A program made the position numbers and the translations under genes. Below are positions 26,823 to 35,800 of a DNA stretch of 46,918 bases, in pieces. Position 1 is the first letter of the stretch. Each line of letters opens with the position of its first letter. The notes under the pieces are model-generated. The model was not told the DNA's origin, ran no database searches, and saw only the letters and a program-made list of their open reading frames with translations. The DNA comes from Chloroflexota bacterium (GTDB lineage: Bacteria > Chloroflexota > Anaerolineae > Anaerolineales > Anaerolineaceae): positions 1 to 46,918 of the forward strand of contig JAAZOK010000030.1 of assembly GCA_012797815.1 (NCBI GenBank), written 5' to 3'.

Positions 26823-27245
26823 ATGAAAGTTTATTTCTCATGTTCTATCACGGGGGGGCGCACAGAGCAAAAAACGTATCAACGCATTGTACGCCATCTG
26901 GAAGAACAGTGCTGGGAAGTGCCAACGGCGCACCTGGCAGGAGCAGGGGTGTTGGATGAGGATGGCAAACTTAAAGCCTGGGAAGTATATCAACGCGACG
27001 TTACCTGGGTGAAGGAAAGTGATATCATGGTTGCAGAAATCAGCACGCCCTCACACGGGGTGGGATATGAGATTGCAGTAGCAGAATTTCATCACAAACC
27101 TATTTTTTGTTGTTATGAGACTGGAAAAAGAATCTCCAAAATGATTCTGGGGAATGATTATCAATTTTTACAAATCTATGCATATCGGTCGACCAGCGAC
27201 CTTTTTTCCGCGTTGGATGCATTTTTACAGGATTTCCAACAATAG
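26823..27245 (+). CDS. Nucleoside 2-deoxyribosyltransferase-like protein
   Basis: This protein of about 140 residues resembles the nucleoside 2-deoxyribosyltransferase/DNPH1 (Rcl) family. It has an N-terminal strand with a small-residue motif (VYFSCSITGGR), a middle RDVTWVKESDIMVAEISTPSHGVGYEIAVA segment (diagnostic part: SDIMVAEISTPSHGVGYE) carrying the catalytic-type Glu, and a late strand KPIFCCYE. Members cleave or transfer the N-glycosidic bond of deoxynucleosides or their monophosphates; the substrate here is unknown. The ATG at 26823 has GGAGGCAGG just before it; an in-frame GTG 7 codons upstream overlaps that site and is unlikely. It is divergent from uvrC. Confidence 0.8.
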   Translation: MKVYFSCSITGGRTEQKTYQRIVRHLEEQCWEVPTAHLAGAGVLDEDGKLKAWEVYQRDVTWVKESDIMVAEISTPSHGVGYEIAVAEFHHKPIFCCYETGKRISKMILGNDYQFLQIYAYRSTSDLFSALDAFLQDFQQ

Positions 27246-27288
27246 ACGAAAATCATATCGGGAATATGATGAAGCTCATTGCGCCGGT

Positions 27289-27354
27289 TTATCCAAAGGG
27301 ATAATATTGGCGCGGTGACATTTTGAGGTTACAAGCACCTCTTATAACACTCAT
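27289..27354 (-). CDS. Candidate small ORF, 21 codons
   Basis: In the spacer before dnaJ, the minus strand has AAAGGAGG (27363-27370), 8 nt, then ATG at 27354 and 21 sense codons ending in TAA at 27289-27291. The peptide starts MSVIRGACNL and ends with SPRQYYPFG. This is an ideal initiation site on a very short frame. I do not recognise the peptide. It lies downstream of a strong hairpin and converges on the deoxyribosyltransferase-like gene. Chance is possible; no clear minus-strand promoter is seen. Confidence 0.35.
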   Translation of the reverse strand: MSVIRGACNLKMSPRQYYPFG

Positions 27355-27376
27355 CAATGTCTCCTCCTTTGGCATT

Positions 27377-27412
27377 AGCTGCCGCTGGCAATCCTCCCTG
27401 CCAGCGGCTGCT
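27377..27412. repeat. Strong GC-rich inverted repeat in the spacer before dnaJ
   Basis: AGC-T-GCCGCTGGCA (27377-27390) pairs with TGCCAGCGGC-T-GCT (27399-27412) around an 8-nt loop, giving 13 pairs with one T-T mismatch. The plus strand continues TTATTTAAT, so it may terminate the deoxyribosyltransferase-like transcript. On the minus strand it sits just ahead of the small ORF's ribosome-binding site. Confidence 0.65.
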
Positions 27413-27455
27413 TATTTAATATGGTTAGAATAATATTAAATCTGTCTGAAATCAC

Positions 27456-27483
27456 TTGACTGTTTTTTTCATCCTCTTACAAT
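27456..27483 (+). promoter_or_regulatory. Promoter of dnaJ-htrA, probably leaderless
   Basis: -35 TTGACT (27456-27461), 16-bp spacer and -10 TACAAT (27478-27483) end 7 nt before the dnaJ ATG at 27491. No Shine-Dalgarno exists. The transcription start should coincide with the start codon. Confidence 0.7.
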
Positions 27484-27490
27484 AGTCAAC

Positions 27491-28444
27491 ATGGAGTATA
27501 AGGACTACTATAAGGTTCTAGGTGTTGATAAAACAGCTTCGACGGATGAAATTAAAAAAGCCTATCGTAAGCTGGCTATGAAATATCATCCAGATAAGAA
27601 CCCGGGCAATAAACAAGCAGAAGAAAAGTTTAAAGAGATCAATGAAGCGAATGAGGTATTGAGCGATCCTGAAAAACGTGCTCGCTATGATCAATTATCC
27701 AGCTCATATAATTCATGGCAGCAAGCAGGCGGCAATCCCGGTTCCTTCAGTTGGGAAGATCTTTTCAACAATCCCCAATACAGCACCCGTACCACACGTA
27801 TGAATGTGGATGATATCAACGATATGTTCGGTGGTGGATTGGGTGGTTTCTCCGATTTCTTCAATGCTTTCTTTGGCGGTGGGCGTCCACGCCCGCAACG
27901 ACGTACCACTACCAATAATGCCAGGCGAACTTCTCAACCGCAGGTCTACCAGCAACCTGTGACGATCTCCTTTTTGGAAGCATATAATGGAACAACCCGT
28001 TTGCTCCAATTTGACAATAAAAAAATCGAAGTAAAAATACCCGCGGGAGTGAAGACGGGTAGCAAAGTGCGAGTTTCGGGAGCGGGTCCACAGCAGGCGA
28101 ACGGTGGTCGCGCAGATATATTCCTCCTCATCACGGTTGCCAAGGATGAGCATTTCGAGATCAGTGGAAATGATCTTAATACGACAGTGACAGTAGATCT
28201 ATTCACTGCTATATTAGGCGGAGAAACCAAGGTACATACTCCCATAGGAGATGTGATCCTAAAAATTCCATCCGGGACACAGCCCATGCAAACCTTCCGC
28301 CTGAAAGGGCGAGGTATGCCCATCCTAAAGCAAAAAGGGAAGTTCGGAGATCTTCTGGTAAAGGCAAAGGTCGAGATCCCCCGCAACCTGAGCGACGAAC
28401 AAAAATCCATTTTACGGGAGATGCGTAAAAAGGAGAAAAAATGA
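27491..28444 (+). CDS. DnaJ-family co-chaperone, CbpA type without zinc finger
   Basis: The 317-residue protein has an N-terminal J domain (residues 1-67) with H33-P34-D35, which stimulates DnaK ATPase. A Gly/Phe/Asn/Arg-rich linker follows at about 75-155, then the two C-terminal substrate-binding beta domains. The CxxCxGxG zinc-finger repeats of DnaJ are absent, so it is a type II (CbpA-like) J protein. Its stop overlaps the htrA start by 4 nt (ATGA), so the co-chaperone and the envelope protease are co-translated. Confidence 0.92.
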   Translation: MEYKDYYKVLGVDKTASTDEIKKAYRKLAMKYHPDKNPGNKQAEEKFKEINEANEVLSDPEKRARYDQLSSSYNSWQQAGGNPGSFSWEDLFNNPQYSTRTTRMNVDDINDMFGGGLGGFSDFFNAFFGGGRPRPQRRTTTNNARRTSQPQVYQQPVTISFLEAYNGTTRLLQFDNKKIEVKIPAGVKTGSKVRVSGAGPQQANGGRADIFLLITVAKDEHFEISGNDLNTTVTVDLFTAILGGETKVHTPIGDVILKIPSGTQPMQTFRLKGRGMPILKQKGKFGDLLVKAKVEIPRNLSDEQKSILREMRKKEKK

Positions 28445-29613
28445 TAAACAGAAAAACTACTCTCATTACGTTCTTCATCGTGCTGGCATTGATGTTGGGT
28501 GCCTGTTCTACGACGCAGGGAACGCCAAGTCAACTTCCTGCAGAAAATACACAAGCGACCGCGCAAACTGACCGAAGTAGTCAACCGTCAACGGTATTGC
28601 AGTACAGTGAAGGGGAAGATACTCTGGTTAATCTATATAAAAAAGTGAATCCAGGTGTGGTCTCCGTGGTGGTTTATACAGCGGATGGAAATGTGGGGCA
28701 GGGCACCGGTTTTGTGTATGACCTGGATGGTCATATCATAACCAACTATCACGTGATTGAGAATGCCAATGAGATCGAGATCGCTTTCCCCGAAGGAACC
28801 CGCACTCGAGGAACGGTCATTGGAACAGATACAGATTCAGATCTGGCGGTTATTAAAGTGGACGTCGCAGCGGGTGTGCTACATCCGTTAACTCTGGGTA
28901 GTTCTTCTGTTTTGCAGGTAGGGCAGTTTGTGGTTGCAATCGGCAATCCTTTTGGATATACCCAAACCATGACCACCGGCATCATTTCAGCGCAGGGGAG
29001 AATGTTAGATTCTTTACACTCGACAGAAGGAGGATCTAATTTTGCTGCTGGAGATCTGATCCAGACCGATGCTGCTATCAATCCCGGAAATTCGGGTGGT
29101 CCGTTGCTGAATCTTGATGGAGAAGTGATCGGGATCAACCGTGCGATCTATGCCGGGTCATCCAGCATTCTGAGCGGGTCGGCATCCTATTCCGGAGTGG
29201 GGTTTGCCATCCCTATTGACATTGTAAAAAAGGTTGTACCGTCTCTTATCAGCGACGGATCTTACGACTATCCTTATCTGGGTATCTCCAGTGTGGATGG
29301 TTTAACCATGAATGAGATCGAAGCCATGGGATTTGACCCGAGTATTTCAGGTGTTTATGTATTGAGTGTTCCCGCGGGTGGTCCTGCCGGAAAAGCGGGC
29401 ATACGAGCTGGTACGAGATCGACCCAATACGATGGATTATATGCCGGTGGCGATATTATCGTTGCATTGGATGGGGTAGCGGTAAAGGACTATAATGCCC
29501 TGTTGTCTTATCTGATCATGAATAAAGCACCAGGCGATACGGTCATAGTTACCATCCTCCGGAATGGTATTGAAAAGAACCTGGAGGTAACCTTAGGGTC
29601 CAGACCATCGTGA
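28441..29613 (+). CDS. HtrA/DegP-like serine protease, predicted lipoprotein
   Basis: This 390-residue S1C protease has an N-terminal hydrophobic signal with a lipobox (LMLGAC, lipidated Cys22), a Thr/Ser/Gln-rich linker to about residue 60, a trypsin-like domain with triad H104 (TNYHV), D134 (SDLAV) and S218 (NPGNSGGP), and one C-terminal PDZ domain from about 290 to 385. It is probably anchored to the outer face of the membrane and degrades or refolds damaged exported proteins. It overlaps the dnaJ gene by 4 nt. A symmetric terminator follows. Confidence 0.93.
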   Translation: MINRKTTLITFFIVLALMLGACSTTQGTPSQLPAENTQATAQTDRSSQPSTVLQYSEGEDTLVNLYKKVNPGVVSVVVYTADGNVGQGTGFVYDLDGHIITNYHVIENANEIEIAFPEGTRTRGTVIGTDTDSDLAVIKVDVAAGVLHPLTLGSSSVLQVGQFVVAIGNPFGYTQTMTTGIISAQGRMLDSLHSTEGGSNFAAGDLIQTDAAINPGNSGGPLLNLDGEVIGINRAIYAGSSSILSGSASYSGVGFAIPIDIVKKVVPSLISDGSYDYPYLGISSVDGLTMNEIEAMGFDPSISGVYVLSVPAGGPAGKAGIRAGTRSTQYDGLYAGGDIIVALDGVAVKDYNALLSYLIMNKAPGDTVIVTILRNGIEKNLEVTLGSRPS

Positions 29614-29626
29614 TATAGCTTGTTTG

Positions 29627-29655
29627 AAAAGAGCTCCTGAAAAGGAGCTCTTTTT
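29627..29655. terminator. Bidirectional terminator after htrA
   Basis: AAAAGAGCTCCT (29627-29638) pairs perfectly with AGGAGCTCTTTT (29643-29654) across a 4-nt loop, followed by further T on the plus strand and U-rich on the minus strand. It serves htrA (plus) and the convergent gene ending at 29671. Confidence 0.9.
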
Positions 29656-29670
29656 GTTATATTGTTCAGT

Positions 29671-30279
29671 TCAATCGGTGATTTCCAGGTTATTGGCAAG
29701 CAGGAGCAGATCATCGAAAAGGGATTCCAATTCTTGTAGTGCGTTTTGCGGTTGGTCGGGTAAGTATCCCTTGACGGTATTGACCCTGGAAGTCAGGTCG
29801 ATCTTCTCAGGAAATTCACCGATATCCAGCGTTTCGATATCTTTTTCCACATAGCCTAATGCAATGGATAATCTGGTGTCATTTCCATCCATCAGTGCAA
29901 TGCGTGCAATATTGATGTTGTTCTGGATCTGATAGATGTTGACCAGAGTCACAGCCACCTCATGCTTGGTGTTGAGAGTGTTGTAATCTGTTTGCAGGGC
30001 ATTATACTGTGATTCAATGTTCTGCAATCGAGCAGCCTCTTCTTTTTGGGTGGCCAGATCCTTGGAAGCGGGCTGGTAAACCAGGAAATAGATAAGCCCT
30101 GCGCCAATAACAAGGAAAAGGATCGCTGCCAGGATCTGGCGCAATGCCTTTTGAAAAAAAGTGTTCTTCGTTACCTTGGTGCCTGACTTAGCCTGTGCTT
30201 TAACAGTAGCGTTCTCCTGCGTTTTATTTGAACCTATTTTTGCTTTGGACATATCATTGTTCTCTTTGATTTCTGCCAT
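29671..30279 (-). CDS. Single-pass membrane protein with coiled coil, unknown function
   Basis: I do not recognise this 202-residue protein. It has a basic, Lys/Thr/Ala-rich cytoplasmic N-terminus (residues 1-45), one transmembrane helix at about 48-70 (ILAAILFLVIGAGLIYFLVY), a coiled coil at about 75-110 and an acidic helical C-terminus. By the positive-inside rule the C-terminal part would be outside. A strong Shine-Dalgarno (AAAGGAG) precedes the ATG. It is divergent from murJ and may be an envelope or division-related factor, but nothing in the sequence proves that. Confidence 0.7.
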   Translation of the reverse strand: MAEIKENNDMSKAKIGSNKTQENATVKAQAKSGTKVTKNTFFQKALRQILAAILFLVIGAGLIYFLVYQPASKDLATQKEEAARLQNIESQYNALQTDYNTLNTKHEVAVTLVNIYQIQNNINIARIALMDGNDTRLSIALGYVEKDIETLDIGEFPEKIDLTSRVNTVKGYLPDQPQNALQELESLFDDLLLLANNLEITD

Positions 30280-30370
30280 GGAAGACTCCTTTCTGACCCT
30301 TCTTTAAAAGTATATTCTATTGTAGGAAGATATCAGGATTAAGAATTTATTAAAATAAACAAGCTTTAGG

Positions 30371-30376
30371 TATAAT
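30371..30376 (+). promoter_or_regulatory. -10 box of murJ, possibly leaderless
   Basis: A perfect TATAAT lies 7 nt before the ATG at 30384 and 1 nt before an alternative ATG at 30378. The expected transcription start at about 30383 favours the ATG at 30384. There is no Shine-Dalgarno and only a weak -35 (TTATTA). Confidence 0.5.
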
Positions 30377-30383
30377 CATGACT

Positions 30384-31985
30384 ATGCCCCAACAAGAAAA
30401 CACAATTCATCAAGCGAATCGACAAATAGCGCGCGCAGCCGGTACGGTAATGATTGCTTATATTCTGAGTAATCTGGCCGGTTTGCTGGCAAAGATGCTA
30501 ACTGCCAATGCTTTTGGTACGGGGATGGAAAGTGAGGCGTTTTACGCTGCCAATCGCTTTTCCGAGATCCTCTTCAATCTGGTGGCAGGCGGGGCACTGG
30601 GATCGGCTTTTATCCCGACCTTTACTGGATTTCTGGTTAAAAAGGATCATGAGGGGGCATGGAGGTTGGCCAGTGCCATCATTAATTGGGTTTTGCTGAT
30701 TCTCACGATTTTCTGCATTCTAAGCATGCTTTTTGCCAGACAGGTGGTGCATTACATTCTTGCTCCCGGTTTTTCCACTGTAAGTGTGGAAAAAGAACTA
30801 CTGACTGCTGCTCTGCTGCGCATTCAAATACCCTCTGCTATTATCTTCGGATTGAGCGGATTGGTGATGGGGATATTGAATGCCCACCAACGTTTTTTCG
30901 TTTCTGCTCTGGCACCGGGTATGTATCAGCTTGGCTGGATCTTCGGCGCATTAGTGTTGGCACCCCGTTATGGGGTTTATGGTCTTTCGTATGGTATCTT
31001 GATCGGCGCCAGCTTTCATCTGTTGGTACAAATTCCCGCCCTGGTAAAACTACCTCAAGCTAAATATGCATTAGAACTTGGTAGAGCTGACCCGGCAGTT
31101 CGTGAAGTGGGTCGTCTAATGGCACCCCGTTTGTTGGGTGTAGCGGTGGTGCAGTTGAATTTCCTGGTAAATACTTACCTGGCGTCGTTACAACCCGAGG
31201 GTAGCGTGACTGCCATCAGTATTGCATTTTCATTGATGTTAATGCCGCAGGCTGCCATTGCACAATCTATCTCTATCGCTTCACTACCTACTTTTTCGGC
31301 GCAGGTGGCTGCCGGAAAATTGGATGAAATGCGTTCTTCGTTCACTTCTACTCTACGTATGATCCTGTTCCTGTCCATTCCTGCTATGCTGGGATTGGTC
31401 ATGCTGCGGGAGGATATTGTGCGCATACTATACCAGCGTGGAGAGTTCACTGCGACATCCACCGCGTTGGTCGCCTGGGCATTGCTATGGTATGCGCTGG
31501 GATTGGTGGGTCATTGCATCGTTGAGATCACCAGCCGGGCTTTTTATGCCCAGCACGATACCCGGACTCCGGTGTTTGTTGGAGTAGCGGCGATGAGTTT
31601 AAATTTGATCTTGAGCATTCTTTTCAGCCGCTTATTCATTTTGATAGGCTGGATGCCGCACGGTGGGCTGGCTTTGGCAAATACGACTGCCACATTTTTG
31701 GAAGCACTGGTTTTGCTCTATTTTATGAAGCAGCGCATGCATGGATTGGATGGTGGATTCCTTTTTTCTGGCATCTTGAAAGCAATATTGGCAGTGGCGG
31801 TAATGGGAATTTGTGTTTTTGTGTGCATGCAGTTCAATTGGGGAACACCTTATTGGTTGCAGGTCATTGCTACCATCCTTGTGGCAGCACTGGTATATGG
31901 AGGGGTTTTATATGTCCTGAAAGTGGATGAGATGAAGAGTTTACTGCATGCTTTAATCCGTCGTATCGTGAAGAGGAAAATATAA
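30384..31985 (+). CDS. murJ: Lipid II flippase MurJ
   Basis: MurJ flips lipid-linked peptidoglycan precursor across the membrane. The protein of about 533 residues is very hydrophobic, with about 14 helices and the MviN family pattern: an N-terminal AGTVMIAYILSNLAGLLAKML helix region, AFGTGMESEAFYAANRFSEILFN (partial), and GALGSAFIPTF near residue 73. A start at 30378 is two codons longer but lies on the -10 box. An SagB-type gene follows after 18 nt, probably in the same transcript. Confidence 0.95.
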   Translation: MPQQENTIHQANRQIARAAGTVMIAYILSNLAGLLAKMLTANAFGTGMESEAFYAANRFSEILFNLVAGGALGSAFIPTFTGFLVKKDHEGAWRLASAIINWVLLILTIFCILSMLFARQVVHYILAPGFSTVSVEKELLTAALLRIQIPSAIIFGLSGLVMGILNAHQRFFVSALAPGMYQLGWIFGALVLAPRYGVYGLSYGILIGASFHLLVQIPALVKLPQAKYALELGRADPAVREVGRLMAPRLLGVAVVQLNFLVNTYLASLQPEGSVTAISIAFSLMLMPQAAIAQSISIASLPTFSAQVAAGKLDEMRSSFTSTLRMILFLSIPAMLGLVMLREDIVRILYQRGEFTATSTALVAWALLWYALGLVGHCIVEITSRAFYAQHDTRTPVFVGVAAMSLNLILSILFSRLFILIGWMPHGGLALANTTATFLEALVLLYFMKQRMHGLDGGFLFSGILKAILAVAVMGICVFVCMQFNWGTPYWLQVIATILVAALVYGGVLYVLKVDEMKSLLHALIRRIVKRKI

Positions 31986-32003
31986 TCATACGGAGGAATA
32001 ATA

Positions 32004-32735
32004 ATGACCACCTGGAAAGATTATTTAGAAATTTCAAAATATCAAAACATGGGTGAATCCCTTCAAAGGCAGGGGGTTCCTCAACCACCTCTTGAAAAGC
32101 CCTGTGCTGCCGAAGCAATTTTAATTGACCTGCCTGACCCGCACGGAATTACTCTTCCTAAGATGAATCTTGTTGAACTTATCGAAAAACGTGAAAGCCT
32201 GCGAGTTTATCAGGATGAACCCCTCAGTCTACAGGAATTCAGTTTTTTGTTATGGGCTACCCAGGGGGTAAAGGAAATCAGCAAACAGTTCACCAAACGA
32301 ACCGTCCCTTCTGCCGGAGCTCGCCATCCTTTCGAGACCTATATTCTAGTGAACAGGGTGGAAGGACTGAAAAATGGACTATATCGCTATCTCGCACTGA
32401 AACATAAGTTGATCCTGGTGGATGATAGCGTTGATATCAGTCAAAAGATTACCGAAGGTTGCAAGATGCAGAAACACGTACAAAATAGTGCCCTTACTTT
32501 CTGCTGGGTGGCTGATTTTCAACGAATGTACTGGCGCTATGGAGAGAGATCCTTGCGCTATGTGATGCTGGATGCCGGGCATGTCTGCCAAAACCTGTAT
32601 CTGGCTGCAGAGGCAATTCATTGTGGGGTTTGTGCCATAGCCGCTTATGATGATGATCTGATGAATGCTGTTCTGGGTGTGGATGGAGAAGCGCAATTCA
32701 CGGCTTACATTGCCACTTTAGGGAGACGTGCCTGA
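32004..32735 (+). CDS. SagB-type nitroreductase-like flavoprotein
   Basis: The 243-residue protein belongs to the SagB/ThcOx branch of the FMN nitroreductase fold. It has the RESLRVYQDEPLSLQEFSFLLWATQG region (diagnostic part: RVYQDEPLSLQEFSFLLWA), TVPSAGARHPFETYI for flavin binding, GLYRY, and a C-terminal AAEAIHCGVCAIAAYDD. SagB enzymes oxidise azolines in some peptide natural products, but standalone members with other roles are common, and no cyclodehydratase or precursor gene is adjacent. GGAGG precedes the ATG. It is probably cotranscribed with murJ. Confidence 0.85.
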   Translation: MTTWKDYLEISKYQNMGESLQRQGVPQPPLEKPCAAEAILIDLPDPHGITLPKMNLVELIEKRESLRVYQDEPLSLQEFSFLLWATQGVKEISKQFTKRTVPSAGARHPFETYILVNRVEGLKNGLYRYLALKHKLILVDDSVDISQKITEGCKMQKHVQNSALTFCWVADFQRMYWRYGERSLRYVMLDAGHVCQNLYLAAEAIHCGVCAIAAYDDDLMNAVLGVDGEAQFTAYIATLGRRA

Positions 32736-32748
32736 TAGATCTTTTTTA

Positions 32749-32775
32749 ATCTTAAAATCATGTCAATTTTAAGAT
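32749..32775. repeat. AT-rich inverted repeat between the SagB-like gene and dnaE
   Basis: ATCTTAAAAT (32749-32758) pairs perfectly with ATTTTAAGAT (32766-32775) over a 7-nt loop. It is preceded by a T-run (32742-32747) but not followed by one, so it is not a standard plus-strand terminator. It may still define the 3' end or act as a binding site upstream of dnaE. Confidence 0.55.
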
Positions 32776-32802
32776 GGGCATGATGGCTGGTTGCAGGTCG
32801 CG

Positions 32803-32811
32803 TGCTATAAT
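32803..32811 (+). promoter_or_regulatory. Extended -10 promoter of dnaE
   Basis: TGcTATAAT (hexamer 32806-32811) is a consensus extended -10 with no clear -35. The predicted leader to the ATG at 32839 is about 21 nt, and the Shine-Dalgarno (AGAAG) is weak. Confidence 0.6.
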
Positions 32812-32838
32812 GACCAAAATGGTCTGATTTAGAAGCTT

Positions 32839-35800
32839 ATGTCATTTGTTCACCTGCATGTTCACTCACATTATTCACTGCTTGATGGATTCTGCATGTT
32901 CCCCAAGCTCATCCAGCGGGCAAAAGAAATGGGTATGCCCGCCGTGGCGCTTACCGATCACGGTACCATGTTTGGCGTGGTGGAATTCTATAATGCCTGC
33001 AAAAAAGAGGGCATTCGTCCGGTAATCGGATTGGAAGACTACATTACATCGCGAAGAATGGATCAACGTGATCCACAGAAAGATAAACGCGCCAACCACA
33101 TTTTGTTGCTGGCAGAAAATATGACCGGCTATCAGAATTTGCTCAAGATCGCCAGTGCTGCCCAATTGGATGGTTTTTATTATCACCCACGTATTGACCA
33201 TGAATATCTGGCGGACCACGCCGAAGGATTGATCTGTACCAGCGCCTGCATGAAGGGAGAGATCCCTTCTTTACTGATGAGCAATCAGAACGAGCAGGCA
33301 GAAGCACAACTGCGCTGGTATTTGGATATTTTTGGCAGAGATAATTTCTACCTTGAACTGCAGGAACATGATATTCCCGAATTAACTACCATAAATAAAC
33401 AACTGGTCGATCTGAGCAAGCAGTATCAGGTAAATTTGATTGCCACTAATGATGTGCATTATGTCGACCGGGAGGATGCCCGCTACCAGGATATTTTGCT
33501 TGCTATCCAGACCGGAGCGATTTTAGCTGATCAGAATCGTATGCATATGAATGGTGATACGTACTATCTGCGTTCACCACAAGAGATGACAGCCATTTTT
33601 GGTGAAGTGCCGGAATCCATTAAGAATACCGTGTTGATTGCAGAGCGATGTGAAGTGCATCTGGAACGCGATAAATATCATTTGCCCAATTTTGAAGTAC
33701 CTCAGGGTTATGATGCGCAATCTTACCTGCGAATGTTGTGCGAAAAGGGACTTCAAAAAAGATACGGGGCACATGCTGATGATCCTGAAGTGCGCGAAAG
33801 ATTGGATTACGAACTGGAAATCATTCATACGATGGGGTTTGATGCTTATTTCCTGATCGTGTGGGACCTATGCAATTATGCCCGCGAAAATGATATCTGG
33901 TATGAGGCACGCGGTTCAGCAGCAGGTTCGATCGTGGCGTATACGCTGGATATTACTCTGGTGGAACCGCTTTCCCATAAACTCATCTTTGAGCGTTTTC
34001 TTAATCCTTCCCGCATCAGCATGCCGGATATCGATCTGGATTTTCAGGATGATAAACGGGCGGATGTAATGCAGTATTGTGCTCAAAAATACGGGTACGA
34101 CCACGTTGCCCAGATCATCACGTTTGGCACGATGAAAGCCAGACAGGCGATCCGGGATGTGGGGCGCGTAATGGATATCCCGCTTGGAGAGGTGGATAAG
34201 GTAGCCAAATTGATCCCGAATGTTCCCAGCCATCCTGTCACTATTGAACAGGCGCTGGTAGAAGTAAATGAGCTGAAGGATATCTATGATAATACCCCGC
34301 ATCTGCATGAGTTGATCGATACCGCTGCCAAGCTGGATGGGGTGGTGCGGAATGCCGGAACCCATGCGGCTGGGGTGGTTATTTCAGACAAACCGATTGT
34401 TGAATACTTGCCGCTGCATCGCCCGACACGTGAGTCAGAAGACAGCCCCATTAAAACCGTCACGCAATTTGAAATGGCGATCCTGGACGAATTGGGCATG
34501 CTGAAGGTCGATTTTTTGGGATTGGCGACCCTGACCGTCATGTCCAATGCCTGCAAAATGATCGAAAAGCGACATGGTGTATCTCTTGATCTGGAGAGTA
34601 TACCGCTGGATGATAAAGAAACCTATGAATTTCTCGGGAAAGGGCTGACTGCCGGAGTGTTTCAGCTTGAAAGTACGGGCATGACCAAGAACCTGGTGCA
34701 GATGAAACCCAAGAATTTGGATAATATCATCGCTATGGTTGCCCTCTATCGCCCGGGACCAATGCAATTCATTCCCAAATATATCGCACGCATGCACGGA
34801 AAAGAAAAGGTCGAATATCACCATGAGTCATTAAGACCGATCATGGAAGAGACCTATGGCATTGCGGTTTATCAAGAGCAGATCATGACGGCTGCCATCC
34901 AATTAGCCGGATATTCTGCGGCGGATTCGGATAAACTGCGCAAAGCTATTTCCAAGAAGAAAGAATCCGAGATCGTCAAGCATGAGCAGAAATTCATCAG
35001 CGGGGCTGTCAAAAACGGTATCGAGAAAGAGATTGCACAAGCTATCTTCACTGACTGGCGAACCTTTGCTCAATATGGGTTCAATAAAAGTCATGCAGCC
35101 GATTATGGCGTCATATCGGTCCAAACGGCATACCTGAAAACCCATTATCCACTTGAATATATGACCGCCTTATTATGTGGGGCGAAGAACGATAGTGAAA
35201 AAGTGGCATTGTATATTGCCGATTGCCAGGCGTTGGGCATTGAAGTATTACCACCGGATGTCAATTATAGCTTCTGGGATTTTGCGATTGAAGAAAACCC
35301 ACAACATTCCAACTGCATCCGCTATGGAATGGGTGCTATCAAGAACGTGGGGCAGGGACCTGTTGATCTGATCGTGACGGCGCGAGAAAATCAACCATTT
35401 GAGGATATCAATGATTTTGTCCGCCGGGTGGATCTGCGAAAAGTAGGAAAACGGGCACTGGAGTGCTTGATCAGAGTTGGCGCGCTGGATGCTTTTGGTG
35501 AACGCCGTGCCATATTGAATACAATGGATCGCATGGTTGCCATCAGTGAAAGCCATTTTCGGGCTAAGGAAGAGGGGCAGCTTAGCTTTTTTGGCTCTGT
35601 GGAAGGGTTGAAAGAAGAGATCAGCTTGCCGGAAGTGGTTTCCTTGAATCGCCAGGAAAAATTGGATTGGGAAAGAGAGCTGTTGGGAATATTTCTTACC
35701 GATCACCCTTTGACTCCTTATTTGAAAACGCTGAAGCGACATATATCTCATCTTTCGGCGCAGTTGGTGGAAGCGCAGCAAAAGGAGGAGGTTATTGTAG

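Noticed and set aside
32004-32735. A thiazole/oxazole-modified peptide cluster around the SagB-like gene
   Set aside because: No YcaO cyclodehydratase, precursor peptide or transporter gene is found nearby.
32749-32775. Intrinsic terminator after the SagB-like gene
   Set aside because: The stem is perfect but AT-only in character, and no U-tract follows on the plus strand, so I list it only as an inverted repeat.
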